The notes beneath the pieces are model-generated. The model was not told where the DNA came from. It ran no database searches and was given only the letters and a program-made list of their open reading frames with translations. This document shows positions 1 to 9,958 of a DNA stretch of 64,000 nucleotides, in pieces; the stretch's first letter is position 1, and each line of letters opens with the position of its first letter. The position numbers were made by a program, and so were the translations under genes. This DNA is from an uncultured Sunxiuqinia sp. (GTDB lineage: Bacteria; Bacteroidota; Bacteroidia; Bacteroidales; Prolixibacteraceae), in assembly GCF_947495665.1 (NCBI RefSeq), contig NZ_CANLZV010000013.1:62001-126000 (forward strand), in the 5' to 3' direction.

Positions 1-2441
1 TTGAGGTGTTGAAAGATGCTTCTTCTGCAGCGATTTATGGTGCACGTGGTGCCAACGGTGTAATTCTGGTAACGACGAAGCGTGGTGCGAAATCCGGCGA
101 AGTGGTTGTTAGCTACGATGGTTATATCAGCGTTGGAAAAGTGCGTAAGAAAATGGATTTGCTGAATGCGGAAGAGTGGCTGGAAGTGATTAAAAGAGGG
201 TATGAAAATGCGCCTAAATATAAAGATTATGCTCCAGGTGAAGAGCCAACGATTGACTTCACTGATCCGAATTTGTTCGATGCAAATGGTAAGCCTTTGT
301 ATGATACCGACTGGCAGGAAGAGGCTACACGTACGGCAGTTACGCACAACCACCAGATTAGTATTCAGCAGGGAAATGAGAAGTCATCAGTTGGTGCTTT
401 CCTGAACTATTCAGATAACGAAGGCGTGATGCTGAATTCATGGATGAAGCGTGTAAATGCGAAAATTGCCTATGATGCCAGCCCTCGCGAATGGTTCGAT
501 TTTGGAATCAACATGTTGATCAATAAAACCTGGGAAAATGAAGTAGAAGAAGGCGGAGGTCACCAAATGCCGCGTCGTTCTATGATTGAAATGATACCGA
601 TTATGCCCGTTAAATTTCCTGATGGGAGTTGGAGTAACAGTTCAAGCACCAGCAACTTTGCTCTGGAAGGAATGGCAAACCCGGTACACGTATTGACCAC
701 TCAGGAACGCTTGAGAAATAGGACTCAATTATTCGGGAATACGTTTTTCAATTTTCATTTGACTAAAGACCTTTCGTTGAAAACCCAGTTTGGTATTGAT
801 AACCAAATTCAACAAAACAGAGAATACAGTCCGAAGGACTTGTTAAATATTTCTTACCCCAATGCCTGGGCCAATGTTAATGATTATGAAACCATGTATT
901 GGCAGGAAGAGACATACTTATCATACAATAAGTCCGTTGGTGATCACCGGATCAACTCCGTTTTAGGTATGAGTTGGCAGGAGCGCATTCACCGAAACAA
1001 TACCTCGGGAACCTCTGGATTTTCCGATGACTTTTTCAAGTATAATAACATGGGAGCAGCCAGTGATCCGGATGCTCCAGGATCTTACTATGAAAGTTGG
1101 GCCATGAACTCCTACTTCTTCCGCTTTGGGTATTCTTACAAAGATAAATACCTGGCGACCATTACAGGCCGTGCCGATGGTTCTTCCCGTTTCGGAAAAA
1201 ATAACAAATATGGTTATTTCCCTTCTGCCGGTTTGGGCTGGGTTGTATCCAACGAAGATTTTATGAGTAATTCATCCTTGATTGATTACTTGAAATTGCG
1301 TGCCAGCTATGGTATTACGGGTAGTACCGAACTAGGAGTTTACCGTTCCTTGGCAACAATTTCCGGCGGAACTGTTTTATTGAATGGTGGCCGTGAAAAC
1401 TACAATGTGGTTACCCGTTTACCCAACCCGGATTTGGAGTGGGAGAAAACCTCACAATTTGATGTGGGCTTTAACTTAACCATGTTGAATCAGCGTGTAA
1501 CCATGGAAATGGATTACTATTACAAGCTGACAACGGACTTGCTACTTCCACGTCCGGTGCCACACTCAACCGGTTTTACTTCAGTAATGGACAATATTGG
1601 TTCGGTGTCAAACCAAGGGATCGACTTCCTATTGACCACACAGAATGTATCAACCAACGATTTTCAGTGGGAGTCAAGCCTGAACCTGAATTACAACAAA
1701 AACCAGATTGAAGAGCTGGGTGAAAATGATGAAGATATCTTCCCCGGACCATGGTGGGTTTCCGGTAGCCAGACTATTTTGAGAGTAGGGGAGTCTTTGG
1801 GCTCTTTCTGGGGATATCGCCGATTAGGAACATGGGGAACTGATGAGGTTGCTGAAGCTGCCGCTGTAGGAGCTGTTCCCGGAGTTGCCAAACGTTCTTC
1901 TGAACGGGAAATTATTGGTAAAGGATTACCTGATTTGACAGGTAGTTTTATCAACCGTTTCAATTATAAGAATTTTGATTTGATGGTTGACTTGCAATTT
2001 ACTTTAGGTGTGGAAATTATGCAGCAGTTTTTCCACTCAACTGAAGACCGTACCGGTTATGCCAATGGCTTATCAACCATTCTTTATGATGGCTGGACGG
2101 AGTCTAACCAAAATACGATGGTTCAGCAGATCAGAAACGCGCCACTAAATGGACAAAACTCAGAGGTGGACGACCATTGGGTAGTTGATGGGTCTTATTT
2201 AAGAGGTAACCTGATTTCTTTGGGATACACCCTTGACAATGCTTTACTTAGTGGATATGGTTTAAAATCATGTCGCATTTTCGCCAGTGTTGATAATCTC
2301 TTTGTGCTTCATTCAGATGACTTTAAAGGTTATGATCCTGAGTCGACTTCGTGGGGTGGCAATCAATGGGGACAGAACATTTTCTTCTTCCAATACCCAA
2401 AACCAACGACAGTAACATTTGGCGTTAATGTTAAATTTTAA
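1..2441 (+). CDS. SusC/RagA-family TonB-dependent outer-membrane receptor, 5' end missing
   Basis: The reading frame is already open at the window edge (first full codon at base 3), so the signal peptide, the carboxypeptidase-like domain and most of the plug are outside the window. What remains (about 812 residues) begins in the end of the plug, with the family hallmark LKDASSAAIYGARGANGVI, and continues as an aromatic-rich beta-barrel ending in a C-terminal Phe (FGVNVKF). SusC proteins import oligosaccharides across the outer membrane using TonB energy and work with a SusD lid. The SusD partner starts 25 bases downstream in the same direction, and mannose-active enzymes follow, so a mannose-containing glycan is the likely cargo (inference). 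The GTG and TTG codons near base 6 are internal, not starts. Confidence 0.95.
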   Translation, partial: EVLKDASSAAIYGARGANGVILVTTKRGAKSGEVVVSYDGYISVGKVRKKMDLLNAEEWLEVIKRGYENAPKYKDYAPGEEPTIDFTDPNLFDANGKPLYDTDWQEEATRTAVTHNHQISIQQGNEKSSVGAFLNYSDNEGVMLNSWMKRVNAKIAYDASPREWFDFGINMLINKTWENEVEEGGGHQMPRRSMIEMIPIMPVKFPDGSWSNSSSTSNFALEGMANPVHVLTTQERLRNRTQLFGNTFFNFHLTKDLSLKTQFGIDNQIQQNREYSPKDLLNISYPNAWANVNDYETMYWQEETYLSYNKSVGDHRINSVLGMSWQERIHRNNTSGTSGFSDDFFKYNNMGAASDPDAPGSYYESWAMNSYFFRFGYSYKDKYLATITGRADGSSRFGKNNKYGYFPSAGLGWVVSNEDFMSNSSLIDYLKLRASYGITGSTELGVYRSLATISGGTVLLNGGRENYNVVTRLPNPDLEWEKTSQFDVGFNLTMLNQRVTMEMDYYYKLTTDLLLPRPVPHSTGFTSVMDNIGSVSNQGIDFLLTTQNVSTNDFQWESSLNLNYNKNQIEELGENDEDIFPGPWWVSGSQTILRVGESLGSFWGYRRLGTWGTDEVAEAAAVGAVPGVAKRSSEREIIGKGLPDLTGSFINRFNYKNFDLMVDLQFTLGVEIMQQFFHSTEDRTGYANGLSTILYDGWTESNQNTMVQQIRNAPLNGQNSEVDDHWVVDGSYLRGNLISLGYTLDNALLSGYGLKSCRIFASVDNLFVLHSDDFKGYDPESTSWGGNQWGQNIFFFQYPKPTTVTFGVNVKF

Positions 2442-2466
2442 TCATTGAATTTAAACAGGAAAAACA

Positions 2467-4044
2467 ATGAAAAAGATATTATTACTAATAATGGCCCTTG
2501 GGGTACTGGCCTCATGCGATGATTTTCTGGCAGAAGAACCAAGAAGCGAAATGAGTGTGGATCAGTTTTTCAGTTATCCTTCTCATGCATACAATGCGGT
2601 TAATGTTTTATACCGAAGCGGAGCTCCGACCTTTTACAGTACCGGAGTATACGCCGGAAGCCGGGCTATGCTGGGGGGATATATGACCGGATTGTTTGAT
2701 AATGACTATAAAGGACAGGAAGTGCATGTTCAGCATAGCCAAAACCTAACGCTGAATGGCGATAATTTGGCTGGCTATTTTGATGGAGCATGGGACGCTT
2801 GTTACCTGGCTATTTCCAGGGCGAACCTTGCTATTGCCAATATTGCTGAAACGCCTGATCTGACCGATTCTGAAATCAAGCAACTGGAAGCGGAAGCCCG
2901 CTTCTTCAGAGCGTTTAACTATTATTACCTGGTTAAAACATTTGGAGATGTGCCGCTCATTTTGGATGCCTATTCATCGTTGGAAAACTTATATGTTGAG
3001 CGCACCCCGACTGCTCAGGTTTATGCTCAGATTGTTGATGATTTGAAATATGCCGTGGACCAAGGAGGTTTGGATAATTTGCCGATGCCTGCCAATGGGT
3101 TCCGTATTTCAAAAGGAACTGCAGCAACTTTATTGGCCGATGTTTATCTGAATATGAGTGGTTATCCGGTTCAGGACGATAACTATGCTGAAGCGGCAGC
3201 TGCTGCCAAAACAGTTATTAACAGCGGCAACTTTTCCTTGATTCAGCATGGTGCTGATGAAAGCCAAAGTGCCTACAATGTGCTGCGGACTTCGGATACC
3301 GAGGACGAGTATATTTACACAATTGAATACGATGCCAGCATTTCTGAAAACTACTGGCAACCGGCTATTTGCTATCCTAACAGTGCAACGGCCTGGGGTA
3401 TTTTCAAGTATTCAATTACCAACAATGCCTATAAACCCATGCCAGCCTTGCTTTGGATTTATGATGAAGCCAATGACCTTCGTGTTCAGGAAAAGCAGTA
3501 TTTCCATTCCAGCTTAACTTACATGGAAGACGACCAGGAGATTACCAAAACGTTTGAAGTTTCTCCTTACTTGTGGCATAACGACGAGGCTTTGTTTGAA
3601 ACGGGTAAAAACAATAAAGACATGGTGGTGTACCGCTATGCCGAAGTTCTGTTGATTGCTGCAGAGGCAATTGCCCAGTCAGAAGGTGTAACGTCTGAAG
3701 CTGTTGGTTATTTGGCCGATGTTCGGGCACGAGCTTATTGGGAAACAGATCGCAATGCCATTGTGGCTGATCTGACAGGTTTGTCAGTAGAGGATTTTGT
3801 AGAAGAAGTGTGGAAAGAGCGATTGCGTGAACTAGCCCTGGAATACCGGATCTGGGCTGATATTCAGCGCACTCATATGTTTCCGGTTACTTCTGAAGCG
3901 AACAAAGGTGAGATTACTTTTGAAAATGTAGTTGGGCACACTACCGTGTGGGGAAAAACAATTCAGGAAAAACACCTGCTGTTCCCAATTTCTGAAAATG
4001 AACGGCAACGTAATCCGAATCTAGCACAGAACACAGGATATTAA
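2467..4044 (+). CDS. SusD/RagB-family glycan-binding lipoprotein
   Basis: 525 residues. It has a lipoprotein signal with lipobox LAS-C17 followed by DDF, so it should be anchored at the outer membrane and carried to the cell surface. The body has SusD features: the helical TPR-like scaffold with LEAEARFFRAFNYYYLVKTFGDVPLI near residues 137-165, the VYRYAEVLLIAAEAI segment in the second half, and the C-terminal WKERLRELALEYRIWADIQR and LLFPIS motifs. SusD proteins capture glycans and cap the SusC barrel. The gene lies 25 bases after the SusC stop and is followed by a strong terminator at 4069-4104, so the two form the end of an operon. Length is typical of the family. Confidence 0.95.
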   Translation: MKKILLLIMALGVLASCDDFLAEEPRSEMSVDQFFSYPSHAYNAVNVLYRSGAPTFYSTGVYAGSRAMLGGYMTGLFDNDYKGQEVHVQHSQNLTLNGDNLAGYFDGAWDACYLAISRANLAIANIAETPDLTDSEIKQLEAEARFFRAFNYYYLVKTFGDVPLILDAYSSLENLYVERTPTAQVYAQIVDDLKYAVDQGGLDNLPMPANGFRISKGTAATLLADVYLNMSGYPVQDDNYAEAAAAAKTVINSGNFSLIQHGADESQSAYNVLRTSDTEDEYIYTIEYDASISENYWQPAICYPNSATAWGIFKYSITNNAYKPMPALLWIYDEANDLRVQEKQYFHSSLTYMEDDQEITKTFEVSPYLWHNDEALFETGKNNKDMVVYRYAEVLLIAAEAIAQSEGVTSEAVGYLADVRARAYWETDRNAIVADLTGLSVEDFVEEVWKERLRELALEYRIWADIQRTHMFPVTSEANKGEITFENVVGHTTVWGKTIQEKHLLFPISENERQRNPNLAQNTGY

Positions 4045-4068
4045 TAATCAACTAAACAACCATGAGCA

Positions 4069-4104
4069 AAGCACCGCCAAATACTTTTGGCGGTGCTTAT
4101 TTTT
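4069..4104 (+). terminator. Rho-independent terminator after susCD-like pair
   Basis: A perfect 13-bp stem (4069-4081 with 4086-4098) closes a 4-base loop and is followed by a T-rich tail. It separates the SusC/SusD unit from the first GH92 gene. Confidence 0.9.
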
Positions 4105-4143
4105 GAATATCTTTAAGCGCAAATTTTTATAAAAGGTAAAACC

Positions 4144-6387
4144 ATGATTAAGTTAACAGAAAGTAGGAGAATGCTCTTATTATTAATGGTGCTGGCAAGT
4201 GTACTTGCTTGCAGTCCACCCCAAAGTAATAACCCCAATAAGGACTTGATTTCGTATGTCGATCCCTATATTGGTTCGGGTGGTCATGGGCACGTATTTG
4301 TAGGAGCCAGCGTTCCTTTTGGTGCCGTTCAACTCGGACCAAATAATGAAACGCAAGGGTGGGATTGGTGTTCTGGTTATCATTATTCCGATTCGATATT
4401 GATTGGATTTGCGCATACCCAATTGAGTGGTACCGGCATTGGCGATTTGGGAGATATTCTATTTATGCCGGTTGCCGGCAGTTACGCACCGTCATCCGAT
4501 TCGGATATTCCTTACGATTGGAAAGCAAGTTATACGCACAAAAAAGAAGTGGTGCAACCCGGTTATTACAGCATCTACATTGACCGGCATCAGGTTGATG
4601 CGGAACTGACAACTTCAGAACGTGTAGGCTTTCATAAGTACCAATACGATGGAGATGGTAACTCCAAGGTCATCATTGATTTAAACTACGGAACAGGCTG
4701 GGACCAGCTAACCCAGGGTTCGGTTGAGCAGTTGGATGATAACAGCATCAACGGATTCCGTTTTTCAAAAGGCTGGGCTAACGACCAGCGTGTCTTTTTC
4801 CACACCACATTCTCAAAAAAAATAAAAGCTTTCGAAGTGCTTGATGCTTCGGATGAAAAGGGGATTGCAAGGGTTATAATCGAATTTGAAGGGAATGGCG
4901 AATTACTGGCTAAGACTGCCATTTCTCCGGTGAGTACCGAAGGAGCGAAAAACAACCTGACTGCGGAAATTGATCATTGGGATTTTGAAGCAGTAAAGGC
5001 CAAGGCCCAGGAAAAATGGAACAAGGAGTTGGCAAAAATTAAGGTGGAAACACCCAACGAAACCGACAAAAGAATTTTTTATACAGCGCTTTATCATACC
5101 ATGATTGCGCCTTCGCTGTTTAACGATGCCAATGGCGACTACCGCGGCTCGGACCATGAAGTTCATCCTAATCCGGGCTACGAAACATACACCACTTTTT
5201 CACTGTGGGATACTTACCGCGCTGCTCATCCCTTGTTTACCATCGTTCAACCCGAACGCGTAAACGACTTTGTCAATTCCATGCTGGCTATTTACCAGCA
5301 ACAAGGCAAATTGCCGGTGTGGCACCTGATGGGCAATGAAACCAATACGATGGTGGGCTACCATGCGGTTCCGGTTATTGTGGATGCCTATTTGAAAGGA
5401 TTCCGTGGCTTTGATGCCGAACTGGCTTTTGAAGCAGTAAAAGCTTTTGCCATGCGCGATGAACGTGGTCTGGATTTCATCAAGGAAATTGGCTACATTC
5501 CGGCCGAGAGTGAAGTGGAATCTGTTGCAAAAGCTTTGGAGTATGCCATTGACGATTGGTGTATTGCAGCTATGGCTAAGGCAATGGGAAAATCGGAAGA
5601 TTTTGAATTGTTCTCGAAAAGAGCCAAGTACTACGAAAACTATTTCGACAAAAGTACGCAGCATATGCGCGGAAAAATGGCGGATGGAAGCTGGAGAACG
5701 CCTTTCAATCCGATTGCCTCGCAACACCGCGAAGACGATTACTGTGAGGGCAATGCGTGGCAGTACACCTGGCTGGTCCCTCAGGATGTAAACGGATTGG
5801 TTGATTTGTTTGGCAGTGAGGAGGCTTTCATCACGAAATTGGATAGCTTGTTCTCTATGGAATCGATCAAACTGGAAGGTGCTTCAGCCGATATTACCGG
5901 CTTGATCGGGCAGTATGCTCATGGAAACGAGCCCAGTCACCACATTACGTATATGTATGCCTATGTTGGTCAGCAGTGGAAAACCGCTGAAAAAGTGCGT
6001 CAAATCTACCATGAAATGTACTCCGATCAGCCTGATGGGTTAAGTGGTAATGAAGATTGCGGACAGATGTCGGCTTGGTACATCATGTCAACCATGGGCT
6101 TTTACCCGGTCAATCCGGCAAATGGCAACTATGTATTTGGAAGCCCGCTGTTTGATCAAGTGGAAATTTCACTTCCCGGTGGAAAAAACTTTATGGTTGT
6201 TGCTGAAAATAACAGTTCTGAAAATATATACATCCAGGCTGTTGAGCTGAATGGCGAGGCGTACAACAAATCGTATATTTCGCATGCTACGATCTTGAAT
6301 GGCGGAACGTTGAGGTTCGTCATGGGAGCGGAACCTAATCCTGATTTTGGTGCTGCCTTATCGGACAGACCAACTTCCGCTTACTAA
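4144..6387 (+). CDS. GH92 alpha-mannosidase, lipoprotein, canonical catalytic acid
   Basis: 747 residues with lipobox VLA-C23, so probably a surface or periplasmic lipoprotein. The N-terminal beta-sandwich starts at DLISYVDPYIGSGGHGH with PFGAVQLGPN, and the (alpha/alpha)6 domain carries FSLWDTYRAAHP near residue 355. The family catalytic motifs are present: HGNEPSHH with the expected general acid Glu596, and GNEDCGQMSAWY with the base Asp638; the residue two before it is Asn636. GH92 enzymes are calcium-dependent inverting exo-alpha-mannosidases (alpha-1,2, -1,3 or -1,4). This is the only one of the four GH92 proteins in the window with Glu at the acid position, so it is the best candidate for a conventional alpha-1,2-type mannosidase. 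A terminator follows at 6439. Confidence 0.95.
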   Translation: MIKLTESRRMLLLLMVLASVLACSPPQSNNPNKDLISYVDPYIGSGGHGHVFVGASVPFGAVQLGPNNETQGWDWCSGYHYSDSILIGFAHTQLSGTGIGDLGDILFMPVAGSYAPSSDSDIPYDWKASYTHKKEVVQPGYYSIYIDRHQVDAELTTSERVGFHKYQYDGDGNSKVIIDLNYGTGWDQLTQGSVEQLDDNSINGFRFSKGWANDQRVFFHTTFSKKIKAFEVLDASDEKGIARVIIEFEGNGELLAKTAISPVSTEGAKNNLTAEIDHWDFEAVKAKAQEKWNKELAKIKVETPNETDKRIFYTALYHTMIAPSLFNDANGDYRGSDHEVHPNPGYETYTTFSLWDTYRAAHPLFTIVQPERVNDFVNSMLAIYQQQGKLPVWHLMGNETNTMVGYHAVPVIVDAYLKGFRGFDAELAFEAVKAFAMRDERGLDFIKEIGYIPAESEVESVAKALEYAIDDWCIAAMAKAMGKSEDFELFSKRAKYYENYFDKSTQHMRGKMADGSWRTPFNPIASQHREDDYCEGNAWQYTWLVPQDVNGLVDLFGSEEAFITKLDSLFSMESIKLEGASADITGLIGQYAHGNEPSHHITYMYAYVGQQWKTAEKVRQIYHEMYSDQPDGLSGNEDCGQMSAWYIMSTMGFYPVNPANGNYVFGSPLFDQVEISLPGGKNFMVVAENNSSENIYIQAVELNGEAYNKSYISHATILNGGTLRFVMGAEPNPDFGAALSDRPTSAY

Positions 6388-6438
6388 ACCTTCCGGTCTT
6401 TGAAGGATTCAACAGAATCCCTTGTATTGAAAATATTG

Positions 6439-6473
6439 AATCAGCGGGTGAGTAGTTTTCACCTGCTGATTTT
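6439..6473 (+). terminator. Rho-independent terminator after first GH92
   Basis: A 13-bp stem (6439-6451 with 6459-6471, one G-U pair) is followed by a short T run. It implies that the next GH92 has its own promoter within 6474-6571, but no exact TANNTTTG box is visible there; TAGCCTTTG at about 6476 is a one-base-longer near match. Confidence 0.75.
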
Positions 6474-6571
6474 ACTAGCCTTTGAAAACATTATTGGGCA
6501 TACCGAAATCAGATGATGAGTGGAAACGATGCCTGTTGTCCGCTACATGATCTCCAAAAAATTGAATTACA

Positions 6572-8851
6572 ATGAGAAGATTAGTCATTTTATGTTCCTT
6601 GCTTTTGGGCCTGTCAACCTTTCAGGCTTACGCACAAAAATTTCAACCTGTTGACTATGTCAATACCCTGATGGGAACCGATTCTGAATTTGTACTATCC
6701 AACGGAAATACCTATCCGGCCATTGCCTTGCCTTGGGGGATGAACTTTTGGACCCCCCAAACCAATAAGATGGGCGATGGATGGGTTTATTCCTATGATC
6801 ACTATAAAATTCGTGGGTTTAAGCAAACACACCAGCCTAGTCCGTGGATCAATGATTACGGTCAATTCTCCATCTTCCCATTAACCGGAAACTTGGTGGT
6901 TGATGAGCACGAGCGTGGAAGTTGGTTTTCTCACAAGGCCGAAATCGCCCAGCCTCATTATTATAAGGTGTACCTGGCCGATTATGATGTGGTAACGGAA
7001 ATCACCCCAACCGAGCGTGCGGCTATGTTTCGTTTCACCTTCCCCGAAACCGAAGATGCTTATGTGTTGGTTGATGCATTTGACCAAGGTTCGTATGTAA
7101 AAATCATTCCTTCGGAAAATAAAATTATTGGCTATACCACTCGCAATAGCGGGGGAGTGCCTGATAACTTCAAGAACTACTTTGTGGTGGTTTTCGATAA
7201 ACCATTTGTTACCAGCAATGTTTGGAGCAAGGATAATGTGGTGGAAGGAAAAAGTGAGTTGGAAGATGAACATGCCGGAGCAGTTGTAAAGTTCAAAACC
7301 AAGAAAGGTGAAAAAGTACACGCTCGCGTAGCTTCTTCCTTTATTAGTTTTGAGCAGGCTGAGCGCAACTTAAACGAGCTAGGAAAAGATTCTTTTGATG
7401 AGGTAAAAGCAAAAGGCGAATCAATTTGGAACAAGGAGCTTTCGCGGATTAAAGTTGAGGGCGGCACAGATGACCAGATTAAGACATTCTACTCGGCCTT
7501 GTACCGTGTTTTGTTGTTCCCACGCAAGTTTTACGAGTACGACGCTAACGGAGACATCGTTCACTATAGCCCATACAATGGCGAAGTGTTGCCAGGATAT
7601 ATGTTCACCGACAATGGTTTTTGGGATACCTTCCGGGCTGTATTTCCATTTTTCAACCTGATGTATCCTGAATTGAATGAGAAAATTCAGGAAGGATTGG
7701 CCAATACCTATAAGGAAAGTGGCTTTTTGCCGGAGTGGGCAAGCCCGGGGCATCGCGATTGTATGATTGGATCAAACTCGGCAACCATTGTTGCTGACGC
7801 GTATTTGAAAGGTTTGCGTGGATACGATATTGATGCACTTTGGGATGCCGTGGTGAAAAATACCACACATGAAGGTCCCGTGAATTCGGTTGGACGTTAT
7901 GGTGTGGATTATTATAACGAACTGGGCTATGTGCCATATGACGTTGGTATCAATGAAAATGTTGCCCGTACTTTGGAGTATGCTTTTGCTGATTTCTGTG
8001 TTTACAAGCTTGGAAAAGCATTAGGCAAACCCGAAAGTGAAATTGCCATTTTTGCTGAGCGTTCTCAAAACTACAAGAACGTGTTCGACAAAGAATCGAA
8101 ACTGATGCGCGGACGCAATGAAGATGGTTCGTTTCAGTCACCATTCAGCCCATTCAAATGGGGAGATGCATTTACCGAAGGAAACAGCTGGCACTACACC
8201 TGGTCGGTTTTCCACGATGTGGAGGGATTGATAGACCTGATGGGTGGTAAGAAGGAATTTGTATCGATGTTGGATTCTGTTTTTGTGGTTCCTCCAATTT
8301 TCGATGATTCATACTACGGACAAGTAATCCATGAGATTCGCGAAATGCAGATTATGAACATGGGAAATTATGCGCATGGCAACCAGCCGATTCAGCACAT
8401 GATTTACCTGTACAATTATGCCGGCGAGCCTTGGAAAACGCAGTATTGGATTCGCGAGGTGATGGATCGTTTGTACACTCCAAATCCCGACGGTTACTGC
8501 GGAGATGAGGATAACGGCCAAACTTCGGCTTGGTATGTATTTAGTGCGATGGGCTTTTATCCGGTAGCTCCAGCTACTCCAGAGTATGTGATTGGAACAC
8601 CGTTGTTCAAGAAGATTACCGTGAGCTTGGAAAATGGTAAAACCATTGAAATCAATGCGCCTGAAAACAATCAGGATAACCGCTATATTCAATCGATTAA
8701 ATTGAATGGTAAAAAGTACAGCAAAAACTACTTCAACTACGATGAGTTGATGAAGGGAGCGACCATAAACTTTGAGATGGGAGCAGAACCAAATAAAAAA
8801 CGAGGAACGAAAGCGTCTGATTTCCCTTACTCATTTTCAAACGAAAAATAA
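6572..8851 (+). CDS. GH92-family protein with Gln at the catalytic-acid position
   Basis: 759 residues with a cleavable signal peptide ending AYAQ, so exported rather than lipid-anchored. The GH92 fold is clear: VDYVNTLMGTDSEF, YPAIALPWGMNFW, the DNGFWDTFRAVFPFF segment near residue 350, and the C-terminal GYCGDEDNGQTSAWY with Asp645 and Asp647. The motif that normally holds the general acid reads HGNQPIQH, giving Gln605 instead of Glu. In characterised GH92 enzymes this Glu protonates the leaving mannose; a Gln is known from a member that cleaves mannose-1-phospho-6-mannose, where phosphate leaves without an acid. The substrate may thus be a phosphodiester or another activated linkage, but this is inference. 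The next gene begins 37 bases downstream. Confidence 0.93.
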   Translation: MRRLVILCSLLLGLSTFQAYAQKFQPVDYVNTLMGTDSEFVLSNGNTYPAIALPWGMNFWTPQTNKMGDGWVYSYDHYKIRGFKQTHQPSPWINDYGQFSIFPLTGNLVVDEHERGSWFSHKAEIAQPHYYKVYLADYDVVTEITPTERAAMFRFTFPETEDAYVLVDAFDQGSYVKIIPSENKIIGYTTRNSGGVPDNFKNYFVVVFDKPFVTSNVWSKDNVVEGKSELEDEHAGAVVKFKTKKGEKVHARVASSFISFEQAERNLNELGKDSFDEVKAKGESIWNKELSRIKVEGGTDDQIKTFYSALYRVLLFPRKFYEYDANGDIVHYSPYNGEVLPGYMFTDNGFWDTFRAVFPFFNLMYPELNEKIQEGLANTYKESGFLPEWASPGHRDCMIGSNSATIVADAYLKGLRGYDIDALWDAVVKNTTHEGPVNSVGRYGVDYYNELGYVPYDVGINENVARTLEYAFADFCVYKLGKALGKPESEIAIFAERSQNYKNVFDKESKLMRGRNEDGSFQSPFSPFKWGDAFTEGNSWHYTWSVFHDVEGLIDLMGGKKEFVSMLDSVFVVPPIFDDSYYGQVIHEIREMQIMNMGNYAHGNQPIQHMIYLYNYAGEPWKTQYWIREVMDRLYTPNPDGYCGDEDNGQTSAWYVFSAMGFYPVAPATPEYVIGTPLFKKITVSLENGKTIEINAPENNQDNRYIQSIKLNGKKYSKNYFNYDELMKGATINFEMGAEPNKKRGTKASDFPYSFSNEK

Positions 8852-8888
8852 GGACGACACGAAGTTCCGCAGTAAATAAAAATTAATC

Positions 8889-9206
8889 ATGAAGAAGCTA
8901 AGTATTTTATTGTTGGTAAGTCTCTTTTTTGCAGTTACTTCTTGCAAAGAAGATGATTTCTCAGACGCTGAAATAGTTGCCCAAGAGCTTCATAGAGTGA
9001 TGGAGGAAAACGATATTCATCGTGTGGTTGGTGTTGGAGAAGGGCAATCCTGGTCTCAGCCTACCTCCAATAATTATATTGGATATGATTTTGAGTTTTA
9101 TTCTCATTTCGTGAGAATTGAAAAAGTAACCTATAATCTGGATAAACTTGTCAAGTACGAAGTGAAAAAGGTAGATGGATTTCATTATTTACTCTTATCC
9201 TTTTGA
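8889..9206 (+). CDS. Small lipoprotein of unknown function
   Basis: 105 residues with a clear lipoprotein signal (lipobox VTS-C19, then KEDDFSD, acidic after the Cys as in surface-exported Bacteroidota lipoproteins). The mature part of about 86 residues has alternating hydrophobic and charged residues suggesting a small alpha+beta fold, with the segment NYIGYDFEFYSHFVRIEKVTYNLDKL. No known family was recognised. It lies 37 bases after a GH92 gene in the same direction and before a strong terminator at 9259, so it is probably the last gene of that transcript. A role tied to the glycan system is a guess from position only. Confidence 0.75.
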   Translation: MKKLSILLLVSLFFAVTSCKEDDFSDAEIVAQELHRVMEENDIHRVVGVGEGQSWSQPTSNNYIGYDFEFYSHFVRIEKVTYNLDKLVKYEVKKVDGFHYLLLSF

Positions 9207-9258
9207 CTGTATGCTGAAGTTTTGATAGCAAAATAGCGTTACGAGCATAATTTATCAC

Positions 9259-9317
9259 AAAGAAGTGAAAGGTCAATAACCAAAACTGGTTTCAATGATC
9301 TTTCACTTCTTTTTTTG
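9259..9317 (+). terminator. Strong Rho-independent terminator
   Basis: A 17-bp stem (9259-9275 with 9296-9312, one G-U pair) is followed by a run of T through 9317. It closes the GH92/lipoprotein transcript and marks the left border of the low-density island that follows. Confidence 0.9.
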
Positions 9318-9395
9318 TTGCCAGGTTCAGGTGTTCGTTAAAATCATTGAATCAATCATAACAAAAGTCTGACAGTCTGCGAATCTGAAAATCCA

Positions 9396-9884
9396 ATGAC
9401 CTCGTTAATCGATGAATTATTAGATTCGGTCGATTTATCCACCTACGGTTTAGAACGTACTAAAGTAAACGAATCAATCGGTCTCGATGATTCTGAAACA
9501 GAACTCGACCCTCAAAACCCAAATCCACGTGGCTCACATGGCGGCACTGAAGAGAAAGACCGGTTGGATGAGATCATTCGCTCCTTTAACGAGCGCTTTT
9601 ATTCAGGTTGGGAAGAAGCACCAGAAGAGGCAAAAGTAAAATACATCTCAATAGCCAAGAACCTGATGGCGCACCCCGATTTTAAAGAGAAAGTAGCACA
9701 AAATGCCGACAAGCAAAACAGCGATTTAGCCCTAAAGAAAATCATGGATGAAATCATGCTGAACCGCCGTAAAGCAAACGTCGAAGAATACAAACGCTAT
9801 GCAAAAGACGATGCCTATTACCAAGGTATTTTCGACTTAATGAAACGTATGATTGACAACCCCGGATTGATGTCTGGTACATAA
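9396..9884 (+). pseudogene. Orphan C-terminal fragment of a type I restriction endonuclease HsdR subunit
   Basis: 162 codons with no signal peptide. The sequence matches the C-terminal tail of HsdR proteins of type I restriction-modification systems: a linker (SLIDELLDSVDLSTYGLER), a Gly-rich spacer, then EEKDRLDEIIRSFNERF, WEEAPEEAKVKYI and a helical end with EYKRYAKDDAYYQGIFDLMKRM. Complete HsdR is about 1000 residues with a PD-(D/E)XK nuclease and two RecA helicase domains; none of these is present, and no hsdM or hsdS lies nearby. The frame is open only back to base 9351, where a stop precedes it. The most likely reading is a relic of a deleted or transferred R-M system, although the undamaged frame leaves open a separately expressed domain. 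Known: this tail anchors HsdR to the methylase core. Inference: it no longer restricts DNA. Confidence 0.65.
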
Positions 9885-9958
9885 TAGGTTTTATTTAATT
9901 TTTTTCATTATATTTATCGTTACGGCCCCGTAGCCAGCGATTTATACAGCTGTCGATC

